Shown here piece after piece: positions 34,592 through 43,652 of a stretch of 43,723 bases of DNA. The DNA is from Planctomycetaceae bacterium (GTDB lineage: Bacteria; Planctomycetota; Planctomycetia; Pirellulales; Pirellulaceae). The notes under the pieces are model-generated. The model had not been told where the DNA came from and searched no databases. It saw nothing but the letters and a program-made list of their open reading frames with translations. The translations under genes were made by a program, and so were the position numbers. Every line of letters starts with the position of its first letter. The stretch's first letter is position 1. The DNA lies in assembly GCA_018658605.1 (NCBI GenBank), contig JABHUV010000213.1, positions 1-43,723 of the forward strand, in the 5' to 3' direction.

Positions 34592-36766
34592 CTATTTTGT
34601 ATCAAGCAACCAAGTGATGGCTGCCGAGCGGCTTGACGTTGGTGATGCGTTTATCGTGACCGCATCCGCTGCTTTTGCGACTTGATAAACTTGTGTAACA
34701 ATTGGTGGAATCTCTTTTTCTCCCGTGATCCAAGTTGCTTGAGGAGCTGCGACCGCCAGCATACCAGGGAGATCATGATATCGTGCCCCACCAGGCAAGA
34801 AGTCGGGAGATTGTAGATCCGTCACATTTGCAAACCGAAAACCGTTGGTGTTTGCGGCAAGGCGACCAATGGCATCCCCCGCTTGGGCTCGAGCCGCAAT
34901 TGCTAAGGGGCCTGTCTTGTCCAACGCTAACAAACATACGCTAGTCGGTTGCATGTCATGGTTGGTGATAAATGAAATTGCCGTCAGGATGTCATGTACT
35001 CGCCGAGCAAATAAGCTGTAGTTGTAACCAAAGGTGTATGCAGCGGCTTCTCGCGTGTTGGCGACACTGCGTGTGCGGTGTGCCACGGATACATTTTCAC
35101 TGAGCCATTCTGCTTGAAACAGCATATCCAACCCAACTACGCAGTAGCCTTCGTTGAGCAAAGTTTGTACGTCGCTATTGGGGTTACCGTTTTTGTCAAG
35201 TAAACCGAATTTACCGTAGTCGGTTAGCCATAGCACGACCTGTTTATTCCAGTTGTCCGGATAAAGAAACAAGATTGAATTGGCGCTGCCGTTTTTCGAA
35301 TTGGATAGCAAACCATCCATTTGTAGCCATCCAGATTTTTGAGATTTTTGTTGCTGATCATAGGTTATGTCGGTACTTGAAGGTAAAGATCTGCCGAGCA
35401 CGATATCAATACCGCCTCCAATAATTTTTTTGAACCGTTCGCTGTTGCGACTATGGTTGCTGAGTAATGCGTCGATTTGCTGCTGAGTTTGCTGCTCCCA
35501 ATGGCGTAGCACTTTCTTTTCCAAAGCAACACCACCTACTGGGCGAGGATGCTCTGAATTAAAAACGGTTAACTGCTCAGCACTCTGATACTTGTAATCT
35601 CGTTCTGGTGGTACTTCCGAAAACCCAAGTTCTAGGTGTTGGTTAAACCATTGGTACATCGCCCGGCGACTGACGTAGTTGTAATTGTGGGGAAAATTAG
35701 TATGAGCTTCCAAGTGTAAATGCTGGGGCTTGCCGAGCATCGTGAATAGTTTTTGCAGTTCTGGGTAGCCCTTGGTTTCCATTTCGACGGTCCAGTCATT
35801 GGCAGCGGTCAATCCGAGAGGTTTGGGGGCAAACACAGCAGCAAAATCTATATTGCCTTGCCCGACGCGAAGTAAACAAGCGTTTTCACAGGTACAACCG
35901 CCCTGCATTGCGGTTGAAACCATTACAGCGGGCATTGACACCCTGACTCTTGGGTCGAATGTCGACAGGACAAAAGTTTGCGTTCCACCGCCACTGGCGC
36001 CCGTCACAGCAATTCGTCGCTCGTCAACGTCGGATAGTGTCAGTAGAAAATCGAGTGATCGGATTGAATTCCAAGTTTGCAGTCCCATGATGTTCTGTAG
36101 ATGAGATTCAGCTTGCGGACTGAAGAATCCCCAGTCAGTCGGGTGGTTCATTTCGGGTCGTTGTTTGGCAAATCCGTGTGCCAGTTCATAAGTGATCTGT
36201 TGGCTGTCAGCGTAACCAATCATGTCATAGGCGAAGACGATACAACCGAGGCGTGCGAGATGGACGCAACGTGCTTGAATTGGGTTGCGACCACCTTGGC
36301 TAAATTGTTCTGCACCCGAGGCTAGTTGAGCCTTGAGGGTGCTCGCCGGAGCATCGTAAAACCGACCCTCAGACCAATGACCGTGGGGGCATAACACGGC
36401 CGGGAATTTGTTGGTGCTTCCGTCGGTTTGAAGCGGGCGGTATAGACTACCGGTGACGTAAAATCCTGCCATGCTTTGAAAGTAAACTTTTTCTAACGTG
36501 TAGCCATCCATTTGTTGTTTTGAGTGAATGGTAGCCCGTAGCGGTTTTTTTCGTGGCATAGGCCAGAGACCTTGCGACACAAGTATTTGTCGCAGCACGC
36601 GTTCACGGCGGATGTCCCACTCTGCAGTATTATTGGGACTCTGCATTGGGAAATAATCGTTGAGATCACGCAGAGGTTGATGTCGAGTGTCGGTTGTGTT
36701 TTGTTGTGCTGATAAGTGAGATTGTACGAGACAGCAAACGATTAGGGAGAGGATGATATTGCGCAT
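34592..36766 (-). CDS. Secreted alpha/beta hydrolase, acetyl-xylan-esterase-like (second copy)
   Basis: A 724-residue exported hydrolase with a signal peptide (MRNIILSLIVCCLVQSHLSA, cleavage near LSA-Q). The core matches the product at 1683-3779 in layout: an AGFYVTGSLYRP strand (the other has PGLYVTGNLYVP), a CPHGHW oxyanion segment, the FAYDMIGYADSQQ strand, and the nucleophile Ser258 in TGASGGGTQTF. An acid residue fits GLTAANDW, and the histidine fits AHTNFPHNYN. The C-terminal half diverges from its relative. It is preceded by a 90 bp gap from the SixA gene's end. Probable role is de-esterification of a complex polysaccharide outside the cytoplasm. Confidence 0.84.
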   Translation of the reverse strand: MRNIILSLIVCCLVQSHLSAQQNTTDTRHQPLRDLNDYFPMQSPNNTAEWDIRRERVLRQILVSQGLWPMPRKKPLRATIHSKQQMDGYTLEKVYFQSMAGFYVTGSLYRPLQTDGSTNKFPAVLCPHGHWSEGRFYDAPASTLKAQLASGAEQFSQGGRNPIQARCVHLARLGCIVFAYDMIGYADSQQITYELAHGFAKQRPEMNHPTDWGFFSPQAESHLQNIMGLQTWNSIRSLDFLLTLSDVDERRIAVTGASGGGTQTFVLSTFDPRVRVSMPAVMVSTAMQGGCTCENACLLRVGQGNIDFAAVFAPKPLGLTAANDWTVEMETKGYPELQKLFTMLGKPQHLHLEAHTNFPHNYNYVSRRAMYQWFNQHLELGFSEVPPERDYKYQSAEQLTVFNSEHPRPVGGVALEKKVLRHWEQQTQQQIDALLSNHSRNSERFKKIIGGGIDIVLGRSLPSSTDITYDQQQKSQKSGWLQMDGLLSNSKNGSANSILFLYPDNWNKQVVLWLTDYGKFGLLDKNGNPNSDVQTLLNEGYCVVGLDMLFQAEWLSENVSVAHRTRSVANTREAAAYTFGYNYSLFARRVHDILTAISFITNHDMQPTSVCLLALDKTGPLAIAARAQAGDAIGRLAANTNGFRFANVTDLQSPDFLPGGARYHDLPGMLAVAAPQATWITGEKEIPPIVTQVYQVAKAADAVTINASPTSSRSAAITWLLDTK

Positions 36767-36857
36767 TGAACATTCTCGATGTGTTGTGGGCGAGTGGTCA
36801 GTTTTGTTGTTGGTTGTATTTGATTATAGCCAAATCCGAGTCGTCAAATGACAATCA

Positions 36858-37358
36858 CTAGCTTGAATGCGGCAATTCCCGTGGTGTGATGAAGTACTGC
36901 AGAGTGCCTTGGCAATTCAGATCGGTTGCCAGCCAAGAATCGATGGGAAGTTCGATGACGGCGAGAGCGCAGGTTGGCATGCTGTTATCGGCACCACACA
37001 AACCCCATAGCAATCCTTCCATGCCGGGGTTGTGTGCAATGACGAGCGAGCATTCACAACAGTCGTCGACTCGTGATAACAATTCGACGACTGTTGTGGG
37101 AGGGGCTAAGTACAGGTCATCTGTAATCGTAATATTAGCGTCTAAATCGAGTGTCGTTTGCAGCCTTGCCAAAGTCTCTTGGGCTCGAGTTGCCGCAGAG
37201 CACAGCACCCAATCGGGTCGGATCCCCTGCTCTGCTATCCAAGCACCCATACGAGGAGCGTCACGAATTCCACGTGAGTTTAGCGGTCTATGGAAGTCGG
37301 ATGCTGCTGGACTATCCCAGCTAGATTTTGCATGTCTCAATAAAATAATGGTTTTCAT
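36858..37358 (-). CDS. sixA: SixA-type phosphohistidine phosphatase
   Basis: A 166-residue member of the histidine phosphatase superfamily, SixA subgroup, which in E. coli removes phosphate from histidine residues of phosphotransfer proteins. The catalytic RHA motif is at residues 8-10 (LLRHAKSSWD), and the second conserved His is in AHNPG; the family's CSAATRAQET loop is also present. Length matches. It starts 4 bp after the stop of ppk, so it is tightly coupled to polyphosphate genes. A role in a phosphate or phosphotransfer control circuit is likely, but a polyphosphate substrate is only a guess. Confidence 0.9.
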   Translation of the reverse strand: MKTIILLRHAKSSWDSPAASDFHRPLNSRGIRDAPRMGAWIAEQGIRPDWVLCSAATRAQETLARLQTTLDLDANITITDDLYLAPPTTVVELLSRVDDCCECSLVIAHNPGMEGLLWGLCGADNSMPTCALAVIELPIDSWLATDLNCQGTLQYFITPRELPHSS

Positions 37359-37362
37359 GATC

Positions 37363-39477
37363 TTATGACTTCATGCGTTGGTGGGGAACAAAACTGGCTG
37401 ATTGAGTTTGCTGTGCTTGTTTAACAGAATGACATGCTTGTTGATATAAAGACTGTTGGCTGCGGTATGGCGTTACGCCGTCGGCAGAGATTCGCTTGTA
37501 GCTTCCAGTGCTTTGTAATTCGTGGCTATTTTGATTGTCGGCCATATTGGCCCGTAGTGAATCGAGTAAAAACTCTTTACATGATTGCGAGCGCACTGGT
37601 ACGAGTAATTCGACTCGGCGATCTAGATTTCGGGGCATCCAGTCAGCGCTCGATATAAAGACACGCTGCTCTCCAGCATGTACAAAATGCATGATGCGGC
37701 TATGTTCCAAGAACCGATCGATAATACTGATAACTCGGATGTTCTCGCTTTGTCCAGCAACATTGGGTTGTAAGCAGCATACCCCACGCACATTCAGCGA
37801 GATTTTTACTCCAGCCTGCGATGCTTTATACAGAGCTTTAATTATCTGTGGGTCCACCAGTGAATTTAGTTTCGCAGTGATTCCAGATTCTCTTCCTTCA
37901 GCGGCCTGTTTCGTTTCAAAGGCAATTAAATCCATGATCCGCTGACGCATTCCCAGTGGTGCCATGCAAAGGCTGTCGAGTCGTTGGGGTTGTGTACGGC
38001 CAGTCACGGCATTGAAAAATGCGACTGCGTCGTTACCTAGTGCGGGATCACATGTGAACATGCTAATGTCGGTATATAACCGTGCGGTTGCTTCATTGTA
38101 ATTCCCAGTACCAAAGTGCATATAACGGCAGATCCCCTGTGGTTCGCGGCGAATGACAATCAGCGTCTTAGCGTGTGTCTTGAAGCCTCGCACTCCGTAA
38201 ATAACATGTACTCCGGCCTGCTCTAATCGCTGGGCTCCGACAATATTACGAGCTTCATCAAAACGAGCTTTTAACTCAATAATTACCGTGACGCTTTTTC
38301 CATTTTTTGCGGCAGCAACGAGTGCGTCAATAATGGGGCTTTGGCGGCTCGTACGATAAAGTGTTTGTTTAATAGCTAACACATGTGGGTCGGCTGCGGC
38401 AGTTTCGATGAACGTAATGACAGGGTCGAAGCTGTGAAACGGGTGATGTAAAATAATGTCGTTTTGTTTGATTTGGTCGAAGATGTTGACACTGGGGTCA
38501 ATTTGTGGCGATGTAACAGATGGCCAAGGTTTAATTTGGAGTTCTTCAAATCCACGCATTTCGGCGATCTGGAACCACGCTTTTAGATCTAGCGGTCCGT
38601 CGCAGCAATAGGTGAATCCTGACGGGACGGCGAACAGCTGTTGTAGTGATTCTAGTAGTTCTGGGCTACAACTAGCAGCGACCTCGAGTCGCACACATTC
38701 GCTGACTTTGCGTTCATCTAATACGTGTCCCATTTCTTCCATCAAGTCCGCTGCGACTTCTTCTTGCACTCGCATGTCCGCATTGCGTGTTATACGAAAC
38801 GCAGCATAATCGACGACCTCTTCGTGAGGGAAATAGTTCTGACAGAAAGCCGCGACGACGTCTTCTGCGAGGATGAAAGCGTGACGCTCTTCTGTGGAGA
38901 CGGTGATAAATCGCGGTGTGGGGCCACCGATAGGTAGAATGGCTATTCGAAACGGGTGTTGCTGGTCGTCTTGTCGTATTCGTAGTGCTAGGTGAATTTG
39001 CTGATTACCAATCAATGGAAGATTGCCATCGCTAGAAACGCTCAGCGGTGAAATTACCGAGAAAAGATCTTGATCAAAGAGGTCACTGAGTCGTTGGTGT
39101 TGTTCCTGAGACACGTCATCAATCGAAAGTCGCTTGATACCTTCGTTCTCTAGAAGCGGGCATAACGAGTGATTAAAGCAAGTGTATTGAGTTGCCAGCA
39201 TTTTATGAGTTTGTTCACTAATTAATTCCAGTTGTTGCTGGGGAGTCAATTGGCAGGCATCCGGTTTAAGATTGTCTTGGGCTATACGAATGTTGAGGCC
39301 ACCAACTCGCACCATGAAGAATTCATCCAAATTAGAAGCGGTGATCGCCAAGAACTTGACACGCTCTAGTAATACGGTGGATTCGTCCAGTGCTTCACCG
39401 AGCACACGCTGATTGAACTGTAGCCAGCTTTGTTCACGATTAAATAAGTGGTTGTTTGGCAACTTAGAGATATTCAT
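37363..39477 (-). CDS. ppk: Polyphosphate kinase 1
   Basis: A 704-residue PPK1 that makes inorganic polyphosphate from ATP at the membrane or in granules. The N-terminal segment FNREQSWLQFNQRVLGEAL is the family opening, followed by the ASNLDEFFMVRVGGL stretch. The two active-site histidines are His435 in the segment FKTHAKTLIVIRRE (autophosphorylated) and His592 in EHSRI, falling on the same numbers as the E. coli enzyme. Other motifs are ELKARFDEARN and GTGNYNEATARLYTD. The last 60 residues are a Gln/Ser-rich tail. It is followed after 4 bp by sixA and preceded 83 bp upstream by ppx. Confidence 0.96.
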   Translation of the reverse strand: MNISKLPNNHLFNREQSWLQFNQRVLGEALDESTVLLERVKFLAITASNLDEFFMVRVGGLNIRIAQDNLKPDACQLTPQQQLELISEQTHKMLATQYTCFNHSLCPLLENEGIKRLSIDDVSQEQHQRLSDLFDQDLFSVISPLSVSSDGNLPLIGNQQIHLALRIRQDDQQHPFRIAILPIGGPTPRFITVSTEERHAFILAEDVVAAFCQNYFPHEEVVDYAAFRITRNADMRVQEEVAADLMEEMGHVLDERKVSECVRLEVAASCSPELLESLQQLFAVPSGFTYCCDGPLDLKAWFQIAEMRGFEELQIKPWPSVTSPQIDPSVNIFDQIKQNDIILHHPFHSFDPVITFIETAAADPHVLAIKQTLYRTSRQSPIIDALVAAAKNGKSVTVIIELKARFDEARNIVGAQRLEQAGVHVIYGVRGFKTHAKTLIVIRREPQGICRYMHFGTGNYNEATARLYTDISMFTCDPALGNDAVAFFNAVTGRTQPQRLDSLCMAPLGMRQRIMDLIAFETKQAAEGRESGITAKLNSLVDPQIIKALYKASQAGVKISLNVRGVCCLQPNVAGQSENIRVISIIDRFLEHSRIMHFVHAGEQRVFISSADWMPRNLDRRVELLVPVRSQSCKEFLLDSLRANMADNQNSHELQSTGSYKRISADGVTPYRSQQSLYQQACHSVKQAQQTQSASFVPHQRMKS

Positions 39478-39560
39478 GGTGTGGGATTGATTGGTGGTCG
39501 TAATTCGAGAAATGGAAGTAATACAGAAGTGGTGCTCGTGTCGTGGCTTGGCCGATTAAA

Positions 39561-41123
39561 CTAGGGTAACTTTGTGGCGTGGCTGCGTAGTAAAATCCGC
39601 AGGCCAAATACTTCTTCAAATAAACTCCCGTTTTGTTTCAAAGTCAATTGTTCGAGTGAGAGGTCGGTTGCATCGAGCGTGGATACGATAAGTTGTTTAT
39701 CATCCGATTTACAGTGAATTTGATGTATGGCTTGATTACGTGAAGCATCTAGAGCAACGGCAACTCGCAAGATAGCGGCTAACTTGGAAACAGCGACTCG
39801 ATTGTCACGATTTAGGGTGGAAAATCCGTCGTGTTTTGGTTGTGGAGACGCGCGCCGATGGTAGCGAGCGATCAGAGCTATGAGCAATAGGTTCGTTTTT
39901 CCGAGTCCAAATAATTCGCTGTTGTTGATCAAATACATGGTGTGTTTATGGTAACCGCGATTGTTGATAAACATTCCAATTTCGTGTAAGTAAGCGGCAA
40001 CGCGGAGGAACGTTCCATAGCGTGGGTCGAGATTATGTTGCGGCTGTAATTGGTCAAAGAGGTCAGAGGCCAATGACGCAACGTGTATCGCATGCGCTTC
40101 GTCAAAATCAAAATGGCGTCCAAGATCGAGAACAGATCCGATAATCTGATTTTGGAATTCTCGACTCCATGCTTCCTCTAAGGCCATTTCTTGCAGTAGC
40201 CCATCTCGCAGGTTCGCGCCTGATACTTGGATTTGTTGGATCTGCAGTTGCTTAGAGATTTCTACGTAGGCTAGCAGGGCTGGTCCGAGAGTCTCCGCTT
40301 CTTGAAACGTAATATCGAGCGAGTATTGTTGGGCAATTGTATCGAGCGGCATTGCTAGAATATCGTTGGTCAATGTTTCCAGGGTTTCGCGATCGATCGT
40401 CGCACCAGTTGTACTATCCCACGATCCGTTTATTTGGTTCGCCGCAAAACGGATATCTCCGCCGAGTGCTACAAGTCGCAGGGGGTGCTCTGAGTTGACG
40501 TGTTCATGTAGTAGACCGGTAGTTCGTTTGATTTCCGCTTCCATTAAGTGACGACTCTGGGTAATAGGCGCTCCATAGGAGTCCAACGTTTTGCGGAGTC
40601 GTAAAGATCCTAGTTTGTAGGTATGCGCAAAATCGATCTGATTGTTACGAACGGCCAGTAATTCGGTGCTGCCGCCACCGACTTCACAGACGACGATCGT
40701 AGCGTCTGTTGACATCTGGGTAAGTTCCCTGCGGATTCCAAGATATGTAATACGATTGATTTCCGCTTCATCCATCGCAGCGACTTGGAGTTCCGTGGCT
40801 ATGTAGATGCGATCGAGGAAAGCGAGTTGGTTGGACGCTTCACGAACAGCGCTGGTAGCGATCACGTGTAGCTGCTCGGGTGTCGTAATTTCATATTCAA
40901 GTAGTACTTGCTTATAGCCAAGTAGGACTTGGACGCAGTCCTCGATGGTTTCATGTCGGATGGAACCACGAGTAAACGTATCTTTGCCAAGGTTTACTGC
41001 TTGTGTGAGGCGGTCGAGAATCCGGATGGAGCTGTCGGATCCGATTTCAGCGATGGCCATGCGGATGGAGGATGTGCCGATATCAATCACAGCAACTGGT
41101 CGATAGGTGATAACTGTTTGCAT
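39561..41123 (-). CDS. ppx: Ppx/GppA exopolyphosphatase-family protein with C-terminal HD domain
   Basis: A 520-residue member of the exopolyphosphatase/pppGpp phosphohydrolase family. The actin-like ATPase fold shows in VIDIGTSSIRMAIAEIG, IATSAVREASNQ, VCEVGGGSTELLAVRN and LVALGGDIRFAA. The C-terminal third has the HD-type metal site (AYLHEIGMFINNRGYHKHTMYLI) of longer family members. It could hydrolyse polyphosphate, pppGpp or both. The stop of the ROK gene and this start overlap (TAATG), so it is probably translationally coupled; ppk follows after 83 bp. The exact activity within the family cannot be settled from sequence. Confidence 0.93.
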   Translation of the reverse strand: MQTVITYRPVAVIDIGTSSIRMAIAEIGSDSSIRILDRLTQAVNLGKDTFTRGSIRHETIEDCVQVLLGYKQVLLEYEITTPEQLHVIATSAVREASNQLAFLDRIYIATELQVAAMDEAEINRITYLGIRRELTQMSTDATIVVCEVGGGSTELLAVRNNQIDFAHTYKLGSLRLRKTLDSYGAPITQSRHLMEAEIKRTTGLLHEHVNSEHPLRLVALGGDIRFAANQINGSWDSTTGATIDRETLETLTNDILAMPLDTIAQQYSLDITFQEAETLGPALLAYVEISKQLQIQQIQVSGANLRDGLLQEMALEEAWSREFQNQIIGSVLDLGRHFDFDEAHAIHVASLASDLFDQLQPQHNLDPRYGTFLRVAAYLHEIGMFINNRGYHKHTMYLINNSELFGLGKTNLLLIALIARYHRRASPQPKHDGFSTLNRDNRVAVSKLAAILRVAVALDASRNQAIHQIHCKSDDKQLIVSTLDATDLSLEQLTLKQNGSLFEEVFGLRILLRSHATKLP

Positions 41124-42109
41124 TATTTGTTTGCTTTGTTAGCTCCCCAGATCGCAGCGCCTAAAACAGAGGCATCATCACCCAGCATGGCGGCGCGCAC
41201 TTCAAAAGAATCGCGCAAAATGGAAATAGAGCGATCGCGAGCAGCTGATCGTGTTGCGTTGACTATCAGTTCGGGCATTGCTTCAACTAGGCCGCCGCCA
41301 AGAATTATCATATCGGGTGCAAATAGAGAGACCATACTTGCGATGGCTTGGCCTAGATATCCACAGGCGGAACGGATAATATTCTCCACTGCTTGATCAC
41401 CGTTGGCCACTGATTTGGAAAGAACACCACTGCGTATTTGTCGCAAATCGGCGCCGACCGCGTCGAATAGATAAGGCGCTGCGCCGCGATAAGCTGCTTG
41501 GGCCGCTTGGCTCGCAATCGCGAGACGACTGGCAACCGTCTCGAGGCAGCCTTGTTGACCGCAGGGGCATGGAATGCCGTTGGGGACGACTTGGATGTGT
41601 CCGATTTCCATGGCGGTTTGCTGCCGTCCAGTTATGATGTGGCCGTTGAAAACTGCTCCGCCGCCGATACCTGTCCCTGGGAATACGCCGATTATGTTTT
41701 GAGCTCCTTGGGCAGCCCCCCGTTGGCTTTCACCGTATACCCCCGCATCAACATCATTGAGCAAGTGGATTTCGCAGCTGAAGTGTTCGTGTATAATTTT
41801 CACCAATTCGACGTTTTGCCAGCCGAGGTTAACTGCTCCGAGTACAGTGCCCGCTTGCATATTGACGGCTCCAGGCACACCGATGCCGATTGATTTCAAG
41901 TCTGACGATGCGATACCGGCAGTTGTGCAAGCGGCGTTGATATTGTCAATGATCCGGGAGATTACTGACTGAGTCCCCTCATGGCTATTGGTGCGTATGC
42001 GATTACGGCCGATGGGTTCGAGCGCGCTGTTATAGGCGACGGCGAGCATCTTAGTGCCACCAAGGTCAAATCCAAGATGGTAGTCGTCAGTATTGTTGAG
42101 GTTGGTCAT
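41123..42109 (-). CDS. ROK-family sugar kinase (glucokinase-like)
   Basis: A 328-residue ROK kinase that phosphorylates a hexose, most likely glucose, in the cytoplasm. The ATG at 42109 puts the ATP loop FDLGGTKMLAVAYN near the start as usual; the open frame extends to 42193 with a 28-residue lead that lacks typical ROK features. The GTGIGGGAVFNGHIITG segment and the zinc motif CPCGQQGCLE are characteristic of ROK glucokinases, as is MIILGGGLVEAMPELI. Its stop overlaps the ppx start, and ppk and sixA follow. Because ROK enzymes include polyphosphate glucokinases, phosphoryl donor use of polyphosphate is worth testing. Confidence 0.92.
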   Translation of the reverse strand: MTNLNNTDDYHLGFDLGGTKMLAVAYNSALEPIGRNRIRTNSHEGTQSVISRIIDNINAACTTAGIASSDLKSIGIGVPGAVNMQAGTVLGAVNLGWQNVELVKIIHEHFSCEIHLLNDVDAGVYGESQRGAAQGAQNIIGVFPGTGIGGGAVFNGHIITGRQQTAMEIGHIQVVPNGIPCPCGQQGCLETVASRLAIASQAAQAAYRGAAPYLFDAVGADLRQIRSGVLSKSVANGDQAVENIIRSACGYLGQAIASMVSLFAPDMIILGGGLVEAMPELIVNATRSAARDRSISILRDSFEVRAAMLGDDASVLGAAIWGANKANK

Positions 42110-42230
42110 TTTGCGAGTTGATGAAAATAAGCGATTGGTGTGTAGCTTGCCTATACAATAACGGATGAACTTCTGCCGTGAATAATTAACCAATCTGATC
42201 GGTGTGATTTGTGAAGATTAGTGGTAAAAA

Positions 42231-42270
42231 AAACCCTTTGATCCAATACTTAATTGAATCAAAGGGGTTT
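42231..42270 (-). terminator. Intrinsic terminator after the first DUF1559 gene
   Basis: An inverted repeat with arms AAACCCTTTGATCCAA and TTGAATCAAAGGGGTTT (one mismatch and one bulge, 7-base loop), 27 bp past the stop of the DUF1559 gene. On the minus strand it ends in a run of eight T, a classic terminator. It is nearly identical to the one at 43586-43626. Confidence 0.88.
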
Positions 42271-42296
42271 GTATCTCAAATGGATATAACTAGTGT

Positions 42297-43370
42297 TTAG
42301 TTATTTTTCCATTCTTCACCAAGTGGTACGCCATCTCGGCGGTCACCAAGGCGGTTGTAGGTCACGTAGTCAATGTTTTCGCTCAAAAATTGAACGCTAC
42401 CGTCGACAAGAACGAACTGTGCTCCACCTTTATGCTGAGATTTGAATCCCTGCGAGGTTGCCCAGTTGTTCCAGTGAGTACACCCAGGATATTGAGCGTT
42501 AGGTCCTTTGTTAAAACCAGGTTCACCCAGACCGTGACTTGGGTAGTTGATAGGACCACCGGTGCCAATCCACAGAGATTGGGTAGCGTGAGCAAAGCCG
42601 CCGGATTTGGCGAGTGATGTTTTCATGGGCAGAATTTCACCCATAGCGATCACTTGGCTTTCTCCATCAACAACATCGCGGAAACGTGCAGCCCACATGC
42701 CACGCGCAAATACGCCCGAGATACGATAAGCACGTGCGTCATTACCAAGGTTGGCAGGTCCGGTTTGGAACAAGTTACCAGGATATTCTGGACACCAGTT
42801 TCCATTGGAACCAATTTTTTGTGAACCGATGCTACAAGCGTAGTTGTGCAGCGAAGGTGCAGTATTCTCAACGTGTCCACCGTCACCAGTTCTATCATTG
42901 TCAGCTGAAGGGCAGATAAAAGTAGGAATTAATGAAGACCAAAAGTACCTAGTTCGAGCACCGCCGACATTGATCCTCTCAAAGTTAGAAGCCCAACCCT
43001 GACCCGTACCGGGAGTATCTGTACCCGTTATGCGGAAGTTCAAATGGTTATAAAGTGGATCTTGCTCCAAAAATGGAAGCAGTTTCACCAATTGACTAGA
43101 ATGGGCAGTATTTTGCCAAGTCAACCCGTTGTTGGACTGACGCGTCCAAAAATATGCACCATCGGGCGGCATCGAGTTATAGGGGTTGTGATACGTACGT
43201 ATTGCTAAACCGAGTTGTTTCAAGTTGTTACTACATGACATTTTACGAGCTGCTTCACGTGCAGCTGAAACTGCTGGAAGTAGGAGAGCAACCAAAATAC
43301 CGATGATTGCAATCACGACCAACAATTCAACAAGTGTGAAACCCCTCTTGTGGCTTGTGTGCCTTTTCAT
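42297..43370 (-). CDS. DUF1559 pseudopilin-like secreted protein (first tandem copy)
   Basis: A 357-residue member of the planctomycete DUF1559 family. The ATG at 43370 is chosen because GGAG lies 8 bases upstream and because the lead becomes a short basic prepilin peptide; the frame stays open to 43421. The N-terminus has the type IV prepilin cleavage/methylation signature: basic lead then RGFTLVELLVVIAIIGIL, with processing expected before the Phe. A long helix and the AAREAARKMSCSNNLKQLGLA segment follow, and the C-terminus has the family's FVLVDGSVQFLSENID end. These proteins probably reach the envelope by a type II/IV-pilus-like route; roles are unknown. A second copy starts beyond the right edge. 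Confidence 0.93.
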   Translation of the reverse strand: MKRHTSHKRGFTLVELLVVIAIIGILVALLLPAVSAAREAARKMSCSNNLKQLGLAIRTYHNPYNSMPPDGAYFWTRQSNNGLTWQNTAHSSQLVKLLPFLEQDPLYNHLNFRITGTDTPGTGQGWASNFERINVGGARTRYFWSSLIPTFICPSADNDRTGDGGHVENTAPSLHNYACSIGSQKIGSNGNWCPEYPGNLFQTGPANLGNDARAYRISGVFARGMWAARFRDVVDGESQVIAMGEILPMKTSLAKSGGFAHATQSLWIGTGGPINYPSHGLGEPGFNKGPNAQYPGCTHWNNWATSQGFKSQHKGGAQFVLVDGSVQFLSENIDYVTYNRLGDRRDGVPLGEEWKNN

Positions 43371-43585
43371 GGGAGTACTCCGAATAAAATAAAGAATAAA
43401 TAATGCCAAACAAATGGGCAAATTTAAGCCAACCGAATTAGTGATGTATAAAGCTGGCTAATAGTAAAGTCTACACTGACAACTACGACACTTGAAAGGT
43501 AAATAATTAATATTTTATAGATATTTTAGTTATTGCGGTGTGCCAAAAACACGCATTACTCCCATTTAAGAAGATTAATGACAAA

Positions 43586-43626
43586 AAACCCCTCTGATTC
43601 AATGCTTGATTGAACCAAAGGGGTTT
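43586..43626 (-). terminator. Intrinsic terminator after the second DUF1559 copy
   Basis: Inverted repeat with arms AAACCCCTCTGATTCAAT and ATTGAACCAAAGGGGTTT (two mismatches), followed by a T-run of six on the minus strand. It lies 27 bp past the stop of the partial gene at 43653. Sequence and spacing match the first copy's terminator, so the duplication included the 3' end. Confidence 0.85.
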
Positions 43627-43652
43627 GTAACTTAAATGGATATAACTAGTGT

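Noticed and set aside
43371..43580. Sigma-54-type promoter (TGGCAC on the minus strand near 43545)
   Set aside because: The -24 element is good, but the bases at the -12 position are not GC at the required spacing.
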